Positions 12,901 through 24,573 of a stretch of DNA of 64,000 nucleotides are shown piece after piece. Where the stretch lies: the NCBI RefSeq assembly GCF_003597395.2, contig NC_133774.1:39782976-39846975 (forward strand), in the 5' to 3' direction. A model generated the notes under the pieces. The model saw nothing but the letters and a program-made list of their open reading frames with translations, was not told where the DNA came from and made no database searches. A program made the translations under genes and the position numbers. Each line of letters opens with the position of its first letter. Position 1 is the stretch's first letter. Origin of the DNA: Chelonoidis abingdonii. Lineage: Eukaryota; Chordata; Testudines; Testudinidae.

Positions 12901-13275
12901 AGGAACTGACAGACCTCTGGATTACTGCAACTGTAGCAATCATGCTCATACACTCTTTATACAATTTATGAAACTGAGCTCAAGAACCAGCCAATCAGTG
13001 AGCTCCTCATAACAAGTCTAACTGGCTCTGGAGAGCTGAAAGTGCTGCAACAGAACAATAAAGATGAGCTATCCCACACATTAATCTGCTTATCTGGGAT
13101 TGCTTTCTGTCAGAGAGGGAGAAAAATAAAAAGAGAAAATCACAGCTTCATTGTTTAAACCGAAGAAGAGGTGACTTGTATCAACCTAACAAGATACCTG
13201 GAGACAGATCTCTTACTACTTTTAGATCACACGGGATATATTCAAGCATGCCTGGGCTGTAAGAATCATAACGTC
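9916..13275. other. AT-rich, repeat-poor interval
   Basis: Apart from the SINE at 10150-10395, I recognise no mobile element and no coding exon here. Open frames are short and without domains. An A run lies near 11534-11550. A palindromic cluster lies at 11212-11239, where ACACATTGTACAATGTGT at 11222-11239 is a perfect 18-bp palindrome preceded by an overlapping inverted copy of its half. Intron, UTR or intergenic sequence are all possible. Confidence 0.5.
10150..10395 (+). mobile_element. MIR-like (CORE-type) SINE
   Basis: The head reads GGTAGCATGACCTAAACGATAG, like a tRNA-derived A box. It is followed by a TGACCTGCTGTGACTTGCCCAAG core phrase and a tail with GGGCAGAGACCATCTCTTACAG, CAGCGCAATGGGGCCCTGAT and CCTCTAGGCACTA. 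This is the same SINE structure whose tail appears at 8460-8700 and, reversed, at 24485-25790. It is heavily mutated. Confidence 0.6.
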
Positions 13276-14504
13276 TGTGATGTTGCAGTCTATATGATTT
13301 TATTAAAATATGCTAATGAGTTTGTAAAAGCAGCAAAGAGTCCTGTGGCACTGACTGTTTGCTGCTTTTACAGATCCAGACTAACGTAACTACCCCTCTG
13401 CTAATGAGTTTGAATATAAAGTAACTGGAATATGCTTCATGCAAAAGGTCTCTTGTAAGGTATCATTACAAAGCTTATCATCTACTGAGTGTGATCATCC
13501 TATTTGTATAAATGTACCATTCTTGTATCTGAAACTAGAAATATGAAATATAACTCTGAGGGCCCAGTGTAATTATGCAAAGTGTGGGCCATTAATGGTG
13601 GTTTGGAATCTTGATGACTCCCATTAACCAGGACAATTGACTTCAAATGGCTGTGTTTTACCTGTAAGTCTTCCTGTATACCTGTGTGCTGGCAAGTGGG
13701 TAATCAAGTCTTGCAATAACATGTGATCCTTTCCCCTGAACTGGAATTCATCTTTAACCTGGTGTCTTTCCATTAAGAGGGAGGGACTGGGAACCCAGAG
13801 ATGGCAAAGGATTCCTGCCTTATGCAAAAGATATATAAATGAGAGGTACAGAACAAGGAGCCATCATGAAGAATCCCCTAGCTACCACCTGAGCTGGAAC
13901 AAGAAAGAATTGAGCCCAGGCCTGGAAGGTGTCTACTCTGAGGAAAAAACTTACCGAAGCATCTCTGAGGGTGAGATTATCTGTATTCAGTTTGATTTGA
14001 CATAAATTTGCACGTTTTATTTTATTTTGCTCGGTGAGTTACTTTTTTCTGATTGTTGCACTTGAAACCACTTAAATCCTACTTTCTGTATTTAATAAAA
14101 TCACTTTTTACTTATTAATTGACCCAGAGTATGTATTAATACCTGGGGGAGCAAACAACTGTGCATCTCTCTCTATCAGTGTTATAGAGGGTGAACAATT
14201 TATGATCTTACCCTGCATAAGCTTTATGCAGGGTAAAACAGATTTATTTGGGCTTAGACCCCATTGGGAGTTGAGCATTTGAATGTTAGAGACAAGCACA
14301 TTTCTGTAAGCTGTTTTCAGTTAAGTCTGCAGCTTTTGGGCACCTTTTTCAGACCCTGGGTCTGTGCTGGAGCAGATGGGACTGTCTGGCTCAGCAAAAC
14401 AGCGTGCTGGAGTCCCGAGCTGGCAGGGAAAGCAGGGGCAGAGGTAGTCTTGGCACATCAGGTGTCAGCTCCCAAGGGGGGGTTCTGTGATCCAACCCAT
14501 CACA
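13276..14504 (+). mobile_element. Solo LTR with TATA box and poly(A) signal
   Basis: The segment begins TGTGATG and ends CATCACA, a perfect 7-bp inverted terminus. The flanking 5-mers ACGTC (13271-13275) and ACATC (14505-14509) differ only by a change expected from CpG decay. A TATATAAATG box lies near 13832-13841 and an AATAAA signal near 14095, both on the plus strand and in LTR order. A 74-bp Penelope-end insertion with its own duplication sits near the 5' end. No coding region remains. Confidence 0.85.
13325..13398. mobile_element. 74-bp Penelope-end insertion with 14-bp TSD
   Basis: The 14-mer TGCTAATGAGTTTG occurs at 13311-13324 and again at 13399-13412, bracketing 74 bp. The insert holds an inverted pair, TAAAAGCAGCAAA and TTTGCTGCTTTTA, around GAGTCCTGTGGCAC, a phrase close to the 3' tail of the Penelope copies (GGTGCCACAGGATTC on the other strand). 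It then reads CAGATCCAGACTAACG. It interrupts the solo LTR. The Penelope assignment rests on that shared tail and on duplication length. Confidence 0.7.
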
Positions 14505-17086
14505 ACATCCATTTCCATTAGAACATTGTAAGAGCAAACAGAACGATCCTTCTCAGTAATAATCAATAATTGCTTAATTGTTATCTTACTGGTAATTTAA
14601 AAGATAGTGTTCCTGTTTAACGTGGTTTGACCTTTCACTAATCTATTTAGATCAAGTTTTGTTTACATTGCACGTGGCCATTCAGATTATCAAAATGCAG
14701 TGAAGAGCAAGCAGGAGTCGTACAGTCCTAATGTAAAGAAATATAGGATTTAAGATTTAAAAGGCCATGCTTTTCCATAGGGAAAAGAGGAGGATCCGGA
14801 GTGAGTTATGATTTTTAGGCACCCAGATAACTAACCCCACCCACCCCCTCCAAAAAAACCCACCTCAGAACAGTAAAGGACAGATAAAGGTTAGAGACTG
14901 TGTGGGAACTGGAATTTCTGTTTCACAGAAAATGTTATTTCACCTTTTGTTTTCATTCCAATTTAAAAAAATTTTTTAGAATTTCCTGCAAAATGATTGA
15001 TTTATTTTGAATCAACTGAAACATTGTTTTGATTTTGAATTTAATTGCATCAAATCAATTAAATTAACTAACAAAAAATCAAATTTCCAATAAAGTTGAA
15101 ACAGAACTTTGACCCTAATGTTTTGATTTTAACAAAGATCAGCATATTTTGATAGTTGAAAATTTGTGAATACAATTATTTTCCACTATTAGTTGCATTT
15201 TGTGTATAGTTAGAATGAAAAGAAATGGCTGGCTAAATGGCTCTTAAAGTGAGCAGTCACCCAATTTGTGCATACAATCCTGGTAACTTTTCATAAACAG
15301 ATATGTAATTTCATATACTTTTTTGAGGTGTGCTTTAAAATATTGATTGGGTTTTTTAATACTCTTCCTTCCTTCTGCCATTTCTTCTGTTGTCACTCAT
15401 GTTTTAATCACTGCAAAGATCTCTCCGATGTGGTATATGCTATTTATCCCCCTCCACCTTTTGCAATCATGACACTCATACAGACCAGTTTAGTTACATA
15501 TTTTTCAGCTTTGGATCTGTCTATAGCTGCATATGGACCATCTTGTCCCGCTGGACACCATGATTTGGTTTACAGAAATGTGAGGTGTCAGTCTTTGCAA
15601 ACAAAAACTTACTTACAAAATCCCTTTTTAGGTTCCCTGCCTTCCAGCCTCACTACTCCCATAGTCTGGCATATGTTTCTGCACTGCATCTTTTTAAATT
15701 TATATAACTTTTTATTAGATGCTGATGCCAAAAAGACAATGCACATTATCAAATAAAAGTACCAATAATGCACCAAAAAGGTACAAAGTAATAATCTACA
15801 TTGGATAGTCAAGATTTCTGGGTGTCCAATTTCAGTCTTAGAAAATAATGCTTTATATCATATGGTAACTGACATTGTATTTCATTTTCTCTAAACTAGA
15901 GCCAAACTACAAGCCATTCATCTTCAAAGACTGCAGCATCCCACAGTCTGTACCAATAATAAACAGTCTTTAACTGAATCCACTCTTCTTGAGTTAGAAA
16001 ATGCATCAGAATCCAATATTTGAATATTAGGATTGCAATTTTATTGGTCAAGCCAGCTGACAGAGATGATGCTTGGCGTTCAAAGGGATAAGAACCCAAA
16101 TACATTATTCTGTTCTCCACAGATATTTCTACCAAAATTGTGGGTCTGGGGACAATACTGTATAGAGTTGTAAAAAAGAGGGTGGTTGGCTACATTCCTT
16201 ATTAGTCCTGGAAAAATTTTTCCACTCATTATTATAAACGTTTGGGGAAATAAGAGACCTATAAACTGTAGACATCTGTGCCCCTCTCAAGTCCCTGGCT
16301 ACCATAGAGTTATAACCAACTTTTAATGTACAGAACTCTCCTTCCTATGATATTACTGTTCCTATATATAATATAAAATCTTTAAGATTATGGCTTGAGA
16401 TCTAATGAAAAAAATCAAAGCCCGAAACATTTCACCCCTATTTAATGACTATTTCACTAATGAGCGTATAGCTGTTGTCCTTTTGCCTGCATCATTCGTT
16501 TTAGGAGTAAATCTTTGCTCTACATGTAATGAAAGATGTGGCTATTCAGAATAGATGTGTGTGTTTCAGTAAAGAAAAGGGTACTGGTTTTAAGTAAGGT
16601 AGGTCTTTACAATGATGCATTCCTTTCTTGAACCACAAGTAAATTACATGACAGGATTTTATGCTGTCTCTTAAGCCTACTCAACAGAAGTTACACCTGT
16701 CCATAAATGAAGTCAATACCACTCTGAAAGGGGATCTAATACATTTTAACATAGTAAGTTATCTGACTGTCCCTACCATACTGCTTTTTCTGTGGCAACA
16801 TGCTGCAATGTATGCCCTACAGTTCATTCTAACAACTATTCAACCTGTAAGGCCCAGAAGCAAGCCCTAAACTTAAGATAGAAGACTTCACTTAAAAGGT
16901 ATGCATCCATAGTATCTTAAGGGGAACTTGGGACAAGTTTGTAGGAGGTTGGGGTATATTTACAGATAGAATGTAAATGTGGAAGTATAATCAGTTTTGT
17001 TAGGCCAATTTTAACCATTATATCTACTAGCACTCTTACCCAGCAGCCGAAGTTATTTTTAAAAGTTGCTTGAATAAAAAGAGAAC
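14505..17086. other. No gene; AT-rich, one degenerate AT repeat
   Basis: No recognised element or exon. A stretch at about 14930-15180 is strongly A/T with repeated GTTTTGATTTT and AAATTTCCAAT-like phrases and may be an old low-complexity or MITE-derived repeat. The open frame at 15268-15756 has no domain I know and a poor codon pattern, so I do not call it a gene. Confidence 0.4.
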
Positions 17087-17781
17087 TGTAATGGGATCAC
17101 CACCAACCCCAGGAGTCTGGGGGTCACCACCCTCTCAAGCTAGATCCCAAGAGAAAAAATGTTCATTTTCATTTTCCTCAGGCCAGGGCAGCAGGAAGCT
17201 AAAGCGATCACCAGTTGGCTTTCTTCCACCTAACCCAAGGAAAAACCACCACCCAGGGCTATTTCCGTTGACCAAAGGTCCCAATGGAAACAAACACAAA
17301 CAACACAAAGCAAGTTCCTTCAGCCTAGGTCAAGTGAGGTCCCAAGAAAACAGTCCTTACTATAGCTGTAGTCTCTGGGAACAAATAGTTCTCCTGTGTC
17401 AGTCAAGAATTTAATTTTAGGCTATTGCCAGTCCTGAGCTTGATTCAGCAGGTTCCTAGATTAGAAAAGAAGAGAGAAAGCACCACTCAACTCACCTCTG
17501 AAAGCCTCTGCTTCTTTTTATGGTTCCCCAATTAGCAGGTACACTACCAACTCCCTCTTCTAACACCTGTATGAGCCACTATTGTCCACTCCTCCCTGGC
17601 AGTCTGATAGTTCACTTTAATTTTCAGGCCAGTAAAGACTAACCCCTTTTCAACCCAACTAGGCATGGGGCACATATGTGAGCTTTCCTCAAATGAGGAT
17701 GCTTTGGTACCTGAGTGGATTTTGTCTGGGAACATCTTAAATTGGGATCAGTCCATCCTCCCTGCATAACTTTGACATACA
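17087..17781 (-). mobile_element. Solo LTR, minus strand
   Basis: The plus-strand ends read TGTAATGGG at 17087 and GACATACA at 17781, giving TGTA/TACA inverted termini. On the minus strand a TATA-like ATAAAAAGAAGC lies near 17511-17522. Flanks AGAGAAC on the left and AAAGAAC on the right are similar, but I could not settle an exact duplication. The content resembles other LTRs in the window in having pyrimidine-rich, CCAGG-rich stretches and no domain-bearing frame. Confidence 0.6.
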
Positions 17782-20304
17782 AAAGAACTTCCAGTTTACT
17801 AAGGTTAAATTTAGGGCAGTAGTAGTAGCAGTTTTAGTAGGCATCCTTTAGTCTCGAGACACCATGGATACGCACCCCTGTGAGGTAAAGAAGTCACTCA
17901 GGGTGAAGTTGGAGGACTTCTCCTGGGCTCAAGCCTGGACAGATGATACGGAGGCCAAGTTACCCATGCATCAGGCCCCCCTGGCATCATCGGTAAAATC
18001 CAAAGGAGAAAAAGAACCAATACACCTGGTATCTGATCTGCTGCAGGAGTTGCTGGAAAGATACTAAAATGTTAGTACCTGACTGCCTTAGAGGCTCAAC
18101 TCCAGATTTCCTGTCTGTGTTTACTCTCCTAGCCTTACATTCTCTCAAATTCACCCACAAGGCAGTGGGGCTTTTCTGTCAGGCATTGCTCCCTTAGCCT
18201 TATGCTCTCCTGGCTACCGACAAGGCTGTGGGTTTGACGAGCCACAGATAGTACCACCTACTCTCATTATAGTAGCAGGCATAGCCTAACCTGACTACAA
18301 GGTTAAGTTTATAGCCAGATAATTTACCACAATCATCTGTTAACACTAAGCATAAAATCCTCAATTAAGAAAGCCTGAGTTGAGTGATTAGGACATGTAC
18401 AGAAAACAAGGGAAATGGGACCCACAATACTCTCTCGTGATTGCTACCCAAATCAAATATGGTCTATTCTTATGCATGTATTTTTGTCAAGTTATTCCCT
18501 TCCATAATGTCACCCCAAAATGTGTTTCTGTAACTGATTATTCTTATCCCAAGGCTGCCTTTTGGAATTTTTTGATCATCAAGTTTTTAGTTTCACAGAG
18601 TAGTGCTCCCTTAGAGTCAGCTAGTCTTATCAGTGATGCTAACAATACCTGCGATTCCACCACCTCACTTACATCTTTCTTTTAATAGTTTGAAAGAGAA
18701 CAATGGTTTGTGGGAAATGTTTTAAAGTACCTCTGCTGTATGACGCTCTTTAAAACACACTAACAGCCATAGAACTTGCACAGGAAGACATACCAAGATC
18801 ACCAACAATTTCAGCCTGGAAATTTTCACAATTTTCATATGTGAAAACCTCTTCCTCCTTAAAGTAGAAAATTTCATTCTTTAGGTCAATTGATAGCACA
18901 CTCTTCTGCAAAGCAAGGGATGCCAGTTCTAGCCATATTAGTGACCATTTTCTTCCCCTCCACCTCACCCCCACCACCTAGCAATTATGTTTTCAAGTGG
19001 GAAATATGCCTGTTCATTCAAAATAATAGGCTGTATTTCTGAAGCAGACCAGACCAGGCTGAAAAGCTTTTTGTTTAACAAGAGCAATATGTATTGCTTG
19101 ATGCTTTTCTTCCATTTTCTTTTAAAGGCTGATATACTTGTGATTCCAAGTCAATACCTTGGAGTTATTGTAATCCCCACACCTCTTGGATGTGGTGTTC
19201 TGTCCCATCTAGTGGCACTGAGACCACTTAAGATTAATGAATCTCCTCTACAGCCTTAGCTAAGGACCATGTGGCTTTTAGCTCATGCAGTAGAAGCTCA
19301 TGCATTTAGCTCCAAAGGTCCCACATTTAATCCCACCCATCAACGACCAGGGTATGTCAGTGTTACATTATCATCAGACAAACATGAACTGAAAAATTGC
19401 AAGGTTTAGGGCCTGATTTTGCAGACTTATTCACATGCTTAGCTTTACGCACTGCAAGTAGTTGCAGTAAAGTCAAGGGTCTTAATCTTGATGTTAAGCA
19501 TGTGAATAAGTCTTTCCGGATCAGGACCTTAATGAGTAATTTGTGTATATGACTCCAATCTTTCTGTATGTGTTAGTTTGTACGCTGTTCAAAGACTCCC
19601 TTCAAAAGCAGAAATATTGAAAATATGTATGATCTATGAACACTTTAGTTGTGTCAAACAGAATCTTGACTAATATGAAAGATAAAAGCAACCTACCAAA
19701 ACAATAGCTAGCAGAGATTAAAACTGCAGCTTACAGTAAACATGGACAACCTCTAGATAAGGTCAAACGGTGCATGACTATGAAAGCATGCAGAAAGAAG
19801 ACAAGGCATGTAGGGTAAAAAGCTTTCAAAAGACTCAACTACCTACATTTATTTAGATACGTTAGAAAATTTTTATCCACTGTCAAGTTGTCCTCGCTCC
19901 TATATTTAGGACAGTCTTCACTATGAAACCTTTTATTGCCTACTTTTTTTTTTGGTGGATCATTAGCGTAAACCAGCTACATACAACATTGTGTATGCAA
20001 CTAGTTTCTTCTACTCCTCCTCTGCATCAGCTAAATGTTAATTGCTACTGCTAATAACCTACCCTGCCCTCCCATTCTGCTCCTATGTTCCTGTAAACGC
20101 TTGACCCTTCTTCTAAAACAATCCAACCTTTATTAAGTTGAATACTTTATTCAAAAACAGAACAAAAGTTTATTTTCTATTATGTACTTAGCCCATGGAA
20201 AGACTTAAGTAAAATATTGCTTCAAAAAGTGACCTAAATTTATTATTGTTTGTTTGTATTTCAATAAAGCACAAAGACCCCAAATGAGATCAGGGCACTA
20301 TTAT
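17782..20304. other. No gene; SINE-like remnant and a palindromic MITE
   Basis: No supported exon. At about 19270-19360, TAGCTCATGCAGTAGAAGC and GGTCCCACATTTAATCCC look like decayed pol III A and B boxes, so a tRNA-like SINE remnant is possible. A palindromic element lies at 19409-19530 (listed separately). The stretch 17820-18320 may be another dispersed repeat, but I cannot name it. Confidence 0.4.
19409..19530. repeat. Palindromic MITE-like repeat
   Basis: Arms at 19410-19442 and 19496-19529 are near-perfect inverted repeats (GGCCTGATTTTGCAGACTTA against the complement of TAAGTCTTTCCGGATCAGGACC), with about 53 bases between. It is a foldback element without coding capacity. A possible half of a related unit occurs near 46425-46485 (CTTAAGTGCTGTCCTGCATA). 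Confidence 0.6.
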
Positions 20305-22086
20305 ATTAGAGACACAGAGTTTAATGTCAGAAAGGACCATCAGATCATCTAGTCTGACTTTCTGTATTTCACAAATCACCAACACACACACACACACACT
20401 AAACCAACAACTGAAATTAGACTCAAGTACTACATCCTTCAGGAGACTAGACTATGGTGTGCCACAGGCAGAGAATAGGAAGAACCAAAATGCACCAATG
20501 CCTGAGGCACATTGCAACATCAGAAAAATTATTAAGAAAGATACACTCTCATAATCCTGGCAGGTGTCCACACCCTCATGCTGCAGAGGAAGGCAAAAAC
20601 ATCCCCAAGGTCACAACCAATCTGAGCTGGGGGAAAACTCCTTCCCAGTCCCATATATGCCCATCAGTTTGACCCTGAGCACGTGACCAAGAGCCATCCA
20701 TCCAAGCACTTGAGAGAAAGAATGCTTAGTGCCACCTCAGAGGCCTGGCCCACCCCACCTAATGTCCTATCTCCAGCCTTGACCATCCTGGATTCTTCAA
20801 AGAAAGGAAATTTTTAAAAATACCCAAGGGACAGGAACAGGGAATACCTTTCTGACCCCAGCTGGTGGCTGGGTGAAATCCTGAAGCATGTCTTATGTTC
20901 CTAAAAGCTGAAGCTGAAAGTGAGCCCCAGGACTATGTGCCCTGCTCCAAATATCACAAGCAACCCCGTCAAACAACTGCATTCATAAATTTGTTCAGAT
21001 ATCTTTTGCAACTTGTTAAGTTGTTTGCCTCCCACAACTCCTATTGGGAGGCTATTCTACAACCTCAACCCTCTGAGAGTTAGAAACCTTCTAATTTCTA
21101 GCCTGGATTTGTTTATAATCAGTTTATATCCATTTGTTCTTGGGAGCTCTTCACCCTCCCTGGTATTTACCCCAACATATTTAGAGAGTAATATCCCCTT
21201 CTCAGCCTTATTTTAGCTAGACTAACCAAGCCAAACTCCTCCAGTCTCCTCTCATAAGACAGGCCTTCCATTCCTCTGATCATTCCAGTAGCTCCTCTTT
21301 GCCCCTGTTCCAGCTTAAATTCATCTGTCTTGAACACGAGTGACAGTACTGTACACAGTATGCCAAATGAGGATTTTCCACTGCCTTGAACAATGACTCA
21401 TTGTACAAGGATAGCAATACTTTTGTCTTGCTACTGGAAATGTCTTGCCTGATGCTATCCTAGGATCACATTTGCCTTTTTCACAGCCATGTCATATTAG
21501 TGATCTATAGGCATCTTGTGATGCCTCTCTCCCCTCCTCTGTCACTTCCAATGGATTTGTCACACTCCTACTTTTTGTGGCAACCGTATAATAATATTAG
21601 AATAAGATTGATCCCAAGACCAATCCTAGAGGAACTTTTCTAATTACCAGTCTGATCACTTACTTTTTAACAGAATCTGTTGCCTTCTCCCCTTTAGCCT
21701 GTTCTTTACTCGCCTTACAATTATGCCGATTCCCATCATCTCTAAATTGACTAATAGTTTCCTATGTGGTACCAAGTCAAAGGTTTATTGAAGACCACAT
21801 ATTTTAGAACTACTGTACTTCTTTCACCAAAAAAGTTATTTTCTCAAAAAAGAAAATCAGGTTAGTCTAGCATGATCTACCTTTGAACCTTTAAAACACA
21901 TGCTACATTACATCCCCTCTATCATTTATCTCCATGAATTTAATTATTCTTTCCTTCACAATCTGTTCTAAAGCTTTGCTTGCTACTGAGGGCAGACTAA
22001 CAAGTCTAATTCCCTGCATCACCATTTTTCCCCCTTTCTTAAATCTAGGTATGATGTTAGCTATTCTCCAGTCATATTTACTACCC

Positions 22087-22518
22087 TGTCACAGAGTCTG
22101 CACAGGTTTCCTCCTTCTCTCTCTGTGCCCAGGCTGGTAAAATAAGAGTTCTCTCACCTTCTTCCAGTATTTCACCCTTGTGCTTTATTTTACAGTGCTA
22201 CTGTATAGTCCCCTTTATCCCCTTTCTAACACATTCCAGGGTCTCTTGGCCTTTGAGGTTCCCTTTCCGTGGTGAGAAGAGAGAGCCATAAACACCTGTC
22301 ATCTCCCAGGCTAGGCTCCTAACTGAGTTTTGTTCAAGGGTTTTATAGCCAGCCTAGCCTTCAGCCCAGCTGTTGCTGCTTAGCTTAGTCTACTGCAGTG
22401 AGCCAGCCCTCATTAGGGCCCACAGTTGGGCTCCCTGCTGGCTGCTTTGAGCCTCTGCCCCCGGCTTAGCCAGCATTTTAGCAGAACATTCAAGGGGTTT
22501 TACCCTTGCCCTGCCACA
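22087..22518 (-). mobile_element. Solo LTR in CR1, TSD TACCC
   Basis: The ends are TGTCACAG and CTGCCACA, and identical 5-mers TACCC flank it at 22082-22086 and 22519-22523. On the minus strand TATAAAACCC lies near 22341-22350 and AATAAAGCAC near 22181-22190, in promoter then poly(A) order. At 432 bp it is a compact LTR with no internal region. Confidence 0.85.
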
Positions 22519-23631
22519 TACCCCCGCATCCCCCAAAGAGAGAGGCTGATTAAAAGTCTTTTCTATTGGACTAGCAATCTCATCTGCCAGTTCTCTCAGC
22601 ATTCTGAGATGGAAATTATCTGGTCTTCCCAATTTGAATGCATTAAACTCTACATTTTTCTTTCCACTCAGATGTGATCATTTCCATTTCTAGACACTCA
22701 TTTCCATGAACCATATGGCCTTCATGCACATGTTCCATATCATCATCCTTAGTGAAAAATGAGGCAAAGTATTCATTTAGTTTTTGGTCCATATCTAGAA
22801 TATCTTTAGTCTTCTTCCCATCCACACTGCATAGCAGCCTAACCTCATCCTTCCTTATTCTTTTTATTTATAACTAAAAACCCTATTTTCGTTTTCTTGG
22901 CAAGAGCTAATTCAGCTTGACTTTTAGCAGTTCTAATGTTGTTCCTACATTTTCTAACACCAATTATGTAGCTTTGTTTGTTGATCAACCCCTTAGTCCA
23001 TTCCCTATAGTCACTTTGCTTTCTTCTATAATAAACTTTAAGTGGTTTTTCATCTAGCTGGGGCTGGAGCCTTTCCCTACAATTGTTTTCCTTGCTTGGA
23101 ATGCAAATTTCAGATAGCTAAAAAAAACAACAACCTGATTTGAAGAAATTCCAAGCCTCGTCCACTGTTAACTCCTTAAGTCCTTCAGTACAGCTGACCT
23201 CTTTAACCAATTCCCTTTAATTTCCACCCTTTTGAAATCAAAAGCCATAGCTGATTACCTCATTCTGATTGTCCTTTCATTTAACGTAACTGGATCAATG
23301 CATGATTAGATAGGAAGTTATTTCTGACAACGAGTCCTTCGATGTCCTCACTACTTACTAAAAGCAAGTCTAAAACTGCATCACCTCTTGTTGGTCCAGT
23401 GACAATTATTTGATGAAGAAAACTCAACTCCTCATCTATCACATCCAGGAATAACTTGCCCTGGAGTATTAGTAATGTTACTTCCAGATATAGATATGAG
23501 AATTTAAAGTCTCCCATTATGACAGTTTCCAATAATATTTCTCTCTAACAATATTAGAGAGATCTCTATCCATATCTGAGTCTGACCCTATGGGTCTATA
23601 GCAGAACCCTAACCCTCTCCTAACAGAACCT

Positions 23632-24369
23632 TGTGATGAGATGTCCACCCCACACAAGCCCTGAGAAGATTAATGTGGGTCAGAAAGGGCCAGTGAACCT
23701 TACATGGTGCACCTGGAGGGGACCCAGGAATTTATATGGCCAAAATGCAGATAAAGCCAGCTGGATGAGGAGCTAGCATGGGAGTATAAAAGCCAGGAAG
23801 AAAGAGCAGGAAAAGTCACTCCCTAGACCTAAAGGGAGTTGGACAGAGACAAGGAGAAAATCCAGGGGGAGAGTAAGCCCTGGGTTCCTGTCCTGTCCTG
23901 GACTAGAGAGTCTGTCAAGAAGCTGAGAAAGACAAGAAGATAGAGAGATTCAGCACAAGGGAACCTAGGGAAACAACAATATGGTCTAAGACTGAGCAGA
24001 CCTAGATTGTTAGTCGTAGGGTCCCTGGGGTGGAACACAGAGTAGCAGGTAGGCCTGAGTTCACCTACCAGCTCCTGGAAAGTGGCACAGGACCTGGCAA
24101 CATGGACTGGAAGACCATCTGAGGCAGTATCTGGAAAGCTTGTCCAATGGGATTTTGTTACTCTAGAAGTGTGGGGAAAGGAGAGTGTGAAAACATAGCA
24201 ACCCACTGAAGGGCTGAGTCACAAAGAAGGAACTCACTGAGTCATGGAGAGGGAGAGAAAAATAGGACTACAGTTCCAGCAACCAATGGAAGGAGGCGCC
24301 AGATAGGAGAGAGCTAATCCCCAGACTAGGCAACAAGGAGGCACATTTGTGGTGTGTGGATCCTTCACA
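23632..24369 (+). mobile_element. Solo LTR in CR1, TSD AACCT/GACCT
   Basis: The ends are TGTGATGAG and CCTTCACA. The flanking 5-mers AACCT (23627-23631) and GACCT (24370-24374) match at 4 of 5. A TATAAAAGCC box lies at about 23786-23795 on the plus strand. CR1 sequence resumes on both sides. No coding region remains. Confidence 0.75.
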
Positions 24370-24573
24370 GACCTCTTCTTACAATTCTTCCTCAAAGTGA
24401 TTTTTGACCCAAACAGATTCTGTTTTGTTGATATCACATCTTATTTCTTTATACTTTACTGCTTCATTGAGGTACAGAGCTACCCATCACCTTTATCTGT
24501 TGCTGCCAAGCACTATGCAAACACAGTAAGAGAAAGTCCCTGCCCCAGAGAGTTTATAATCTACATAGACAAG

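Larger units (their letters stand above)
20305..24490 (-). mobile_element. CR1 LINE, long copy, split by two solo LTRs
   Basis: The copy runs right to left, with its 3' end at about 20305-20380 (complement of a GGACCATCAGATCATCTAGTC phrase). Minus-strand protein pieces give the order: endonuclease with MGDFKF, GPTRGDAVLDLLL and SNHALIQL (23532-23281), a linker with FASFFTKDD (near 22760), the RT N-terminal region with RPDNFHLRMLRELAD (near 22632-22570), then RT and C-terminal tail at 22080-20400. Solo LTRs at 22087-22518 and 23632-24369 cut it. After removing them about 3.0 kb remains, close to the main coding span of a CR1. Stops and frameshifts are common. Confidence 0.8.

Noticed and set aside
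15268..15756. 162-codon open frame
   Set aside because: No domain, AT-driven composition (many Phe, Ile, Cys) and no neighbouring exon signals.
19270..19360. tRNA gene
   Set aside because: Only loose A and B box resemblance; no cloverleaf can be drawn. More likely a SINE remnant.
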